Assembly (NCBI GenBank): GCA_934667105.1
Contig: CAKULG010000006.1
Span: 1-64,000, forward strand
Length of the DNA stretch: 64,000 nucleotides
Reading direction: 5' to 3'
From: an uncultured Clostridia bacterium
Lineage (GTDB): Bacteria; Bacillota; Clostridia; Christensenellales; Aristaeellaceae
Within the stretch, counting starts at the first letter, position 1. Each line of letters starts with the position of its first letter. Position numbers and translations under genes: made by a program. The notes below the pieces were generated by a model. It made no database searches and was not told where the DNA came from. It saw only the letters and a list, made by a program, of their open reading frames with translations. This document shows positions 62,170-64,000 of this stretch, piece after piece.

Positions 62170-63486
62170 ATGTCCGGTTCAGCAATTATATCCATTAAAG
62201 CCCGGCAAGTATACACCAATCGCGGCCTGCCCGGCGTGGAAGCGGTTGTAACTACCGAAAACGGCGCCGTGGGGCGCGGCATGTGTACCTCGGGCGTTTC
62301 CGTGGGCACCCACGAAATCAGCTTTTCCTTTGACGGCGGCCCTCGCTTTAACGGCAAGGGCGTGATGCACGCCGTTCGGAATGTGAATGAAATCATCGCG
62401 CCCGCCCTGCGGGGCCTGGACGCGGGGGATCAAAAAGAGGTGGACCGGGCGATGCTGGCCATCTGCCCCGACGCGAAGCTGCGCCTGGGGGGCAACGCCA
62501 CCGCCGCCGTTTCCGCCGCCGTGCTCAAGGCGGGGGCCGCCGCATTGAAAATTCCGCTGTATCGCCATATCGGCGGCGCCAGCGCCATGTATCTGCCCGT
62601 GCCCGGCGTGGCCATGGCGGCGGGGGACGCGCGCTATGGCGGCGGCGTCACCACCCCGGGGGGAAAGCCCACCATGTCCGTGATGTGCTTCGGCTTCGAT
62701 CGCTTTGCCGACGCATCCTACGCTTGCTGGGATATTCACACCCGCTGGGCGGAGAAAATGAAAAAACGCTTTGGCGGCACGCCCAATATCCGCGATTTTA
62801 TCCCCATCCCCGCGGGCGTGTTCAGCTGCGACCGGGAAATCTGGGATGAGATGCGCAAAACCATCATTGAAGCGGGCTACGAGGGCAAGGCCGGCTTCCA
62901 GATGGATGTGGCCACCGATACCTATCACAATAAGCAGGACGGGAAATATTACGGTCTGTTCGACAGCCGGCCCAAGACTAAGGACGAATTATACCGCTTC
63001 TATCTGGACGTGATCGAGGAGTATCCCTTCGTCATCATCGAGGATCCCTTCAACGAGGACGATTACGAAACCACCGCCGCCCTGACCCGGGAAAGCGGCA
63101 TCCAGATCGTGGGCGACGATCTGTTCACCACCGATCCCAAGCGCGTAGCCTACGGTATCGCCCAGGGCGCGGCCAACACCGTGCTGCTGAAGGTGAACCA
63201 GATCGGCACTATCTCCGAGGCGCTGCAAATGATTCAGTACGCCTATAAATTCGGCTACGCGGTCATGCCCTCCGACAGCCGGGGCGAGGGCGAATCCATC
63301 GGGGATTACGCCGTGGGCATCAACGCGGGCTCCATCCGCGAAAGCGCCATCGGTCCCCGGGGCAACCGCCTGATCGAAATCGAGGAGGAGCTGGGCGCCA
63401 ACGCCCGCTTTATCGGGGCCCGGGGCCTGAAGGGCTTCCGCAATCAGGCCCGGGCGGACGCATACGAAAAATCCAAGCAAAAATAA
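62170..63486 (+). CDS. Enolase-like paralogue with altered active site
   Basis: The second ATG at 62170 (MSGSAIISIKARQVYTNRGL) is chosen because AAAAGGAG is 9 bases upstream. The 438-residue protein is clearly related to enolase: IEDPFNEDDYETTAAL, VGDDLFTTDPKRV, NTVLLKVNQIGTISEAL with the base Lys, and a C-terminal IEIEEELGANARF. But DSRGNPT is TNRGLPG, the SHAGN loop is missing, SHRSGETED is PSDSRGEGES, and the IKTGA Lys is Arg. So it is unlikely to be glycolytic enolase and may dehydrate another acid-sugar phosphate. Confidence 0.85.
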   Translation: MSGSAIISIKARQVYTNRGLPGVEAVVTTENGAVGRGMCTSGVSVGTHEISFSFDGGPRFNGKGVMHAVRNVNEIIAPALRGLDAGDQKEVDRAMLAICPDAKLRLGGNATAAVSAAVLKAGAAALKIPLYRHIGGASAMYLPVPGVAMAAGDARYGGGVTTPGGKPTMSVMCFGFDRFADASYACWDIHTRWAEKMKKRFGGTPNIRDFIPIPAGVFSCDREIWDEMRKTIIEAGYEGKAGFQMDVATDTYHNKQDGKYYGLFDSRPKTKDELYRFYLDVIEEYPFVIIEDPFNEDDYETTAALTRESGIQIVGDDLFTTDPKRVAYGIAQGAANTVLLKVNQIGTISEALQMIQYAYKFGYAVMPSDSRGEGESIGDYAVGINAGSIRESAIGPRGNRLIEIEEELGANARFIGARGLKGFRNQARADAYEKSKQK

Positions 63487-63556
63487 CGCTTCATAAATAC
63501 GATACGGCGTGCGAACGCGCCCCGGGCAGCGGGCGCGTCGCGGAAAGGCGAAAAGG

Positions 63557-64000
63557 ATGGTTAAGCAGTATATCAACGGCAAAATGGTGGAGGGACAGGG
63601 CAAGCCCATGCCCGTTTACAACCCCGCCACCGGCGAAATCATCGACACCGTGGGCTGCGCCACGGCGGAGCAGGCGAAGGAAGCCCTGCTGGCCGCCCAG
63701 GCGGCCCAGAAAAAATGGGCGAACACCGCTCTGGACGAGCGCGTCGCCTGGCTGAACAAGCTGCGGGAGGCCTGCCTGGCGGAGCGGGAAAAGATCGTGG
63801 ATCTCATTTCCGCCGAATCGGGCCGCCCCTACCCCGCCGCCTGCGGCGATTTTGATTGGTGCATGACCTCCCTCCATTATTACGGCGAGGAGGCCCTGCG
63901 CGTCTACGGCACCACCTTCAACCACCATGCCGCCCCCAACGGCGCGGTGTATCATATTACGGAGCGGCGGCCCATCGGCGTGGTGGTGGCGCATCTGGCG
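63557..64000 (+). CDS. Aldehyde dehydrogenase family protein, partial
   Basis: The frame from ATG 63557 (MVKQYINGKMVEGQGKPMPV) runs off the right edge after 148 codons. YNPATGEIIDTVGCATAEQA, WLNKLREACLAEREKIVDLI, ISAESGRPYPAACGDFDW and ERRPIGVVVAHLA are typical of the N-terminal cofactor-binding half of aldehyde dehydrogenases. Active-site Cys and Glu are beyond the window. It is 70 bases after the enolase-like gene, so a joint pathway for a sugar-acid aldehyde is plausible. Confidence 0.9.
   Translation, partial: MVKQYINGKMVEGQGKPMPVYNPATGEIIDTVGCATAEQAKEALLAAQAAQKKWANTALDERVAWLNKLREACLAEREKIVDLISAESGRPYPAACGDFDWCMTSLHYYGEEALRVYGTTFNHHAAPNGAVYHITERRPIGVVVAHLA

Overview
The window joins two pieces of a Clostridia-type (Firmicutes, probably gut anaerobe) genome. 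Bases 1 to about 34,821 are the integrase-proximal part of a tailed (siphovirus-type) prophage. Bases 34,822 to 64,000 are chromosome. The assignment rests on AGGAGG-type ribosome sites, TTGACA/TATAAT promoters, SPP1-like head genes, a LplB/YtcP-type sugar transporter and Firmicutes-like RpoB/RpoC. No rRNA is present, so genus is not claimed.

Prophage layout: almost all lytic genes run leftward (minus strand). From right to left: a lysogeny block (tyrosine integrase next to a 3' fragment of tRNA-Trp that marks the attachment site, a membrane-anchored HTH protein, a DUF4041/GIY-YIG protein, a CI-like repressor and divergent promoters facing a Cro-like gene); an early block of small genes; a recombination and replication block (Gam-like inhibitor, ERF annealing protein, HNH nuclease split by a frameshift, SSB, replisome-organizer-like protein, RusA); an accessory block with two strongly repetitive proteins, a DNA methyltransferase-like protein and one lone plus-strand gene with its own operator; a late regulator (DUF1492); a ParB-like protein, a Mom-like DNA modification protein and a tRNA-Gly-like gene; then terminase, portal, minor head protein, scaffold, capsid, connectors, tail tube, tail chaperones with a -1 frameshift site, a tape measure gene interrupted by a group I intron with an HNH endonuclease, distal tail protein, and a tail-associated protein running off the left edge. 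Lysis genes and the intact tRNA-Trp should lie beyond base 1.

Chromosome layout: a CmpB-type membrane protein, a CopZ-like metal chaperone, two regulators (XRE with zinc ribbon, MerR), a diaminopentanoate-dehydrogenase-like enzyme behind a MerR-type promoter, then rpoC and rpoB (minus strand, own promoter, not preceded by rplJL), divergent trpS, an alpha/beta hydrolase, a P1 peptidase, acpS and bifunctional nnr. An AraC regulator precedes a carbohydrate cluster: two permeases, a solute-binding protein, a GH2 glycosidase, NagA, a NagB-like protein with an active-site change, an enolase-like paralogue and an aldehyde dehydrogenase cut by the right edge. Read together, these import an oligosaccharide, trim it and route amino sugar into glycolysis. 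No transporter ATPase is encoded here.

The most interesting locus is 17,002-17,829. A Mom-family gene, carrying a G8 tract that puts it out of frame, lies directly upstream of a 76-nt tRNA-Gly-like gene with full glycine identity elements but a D-loop and T-arm unlike translational tRNAs. The Mom base of phage Mu is formally an adenine-glycinamide, so a glycyl-tRNA-dependent DNA modification is a testable idea.
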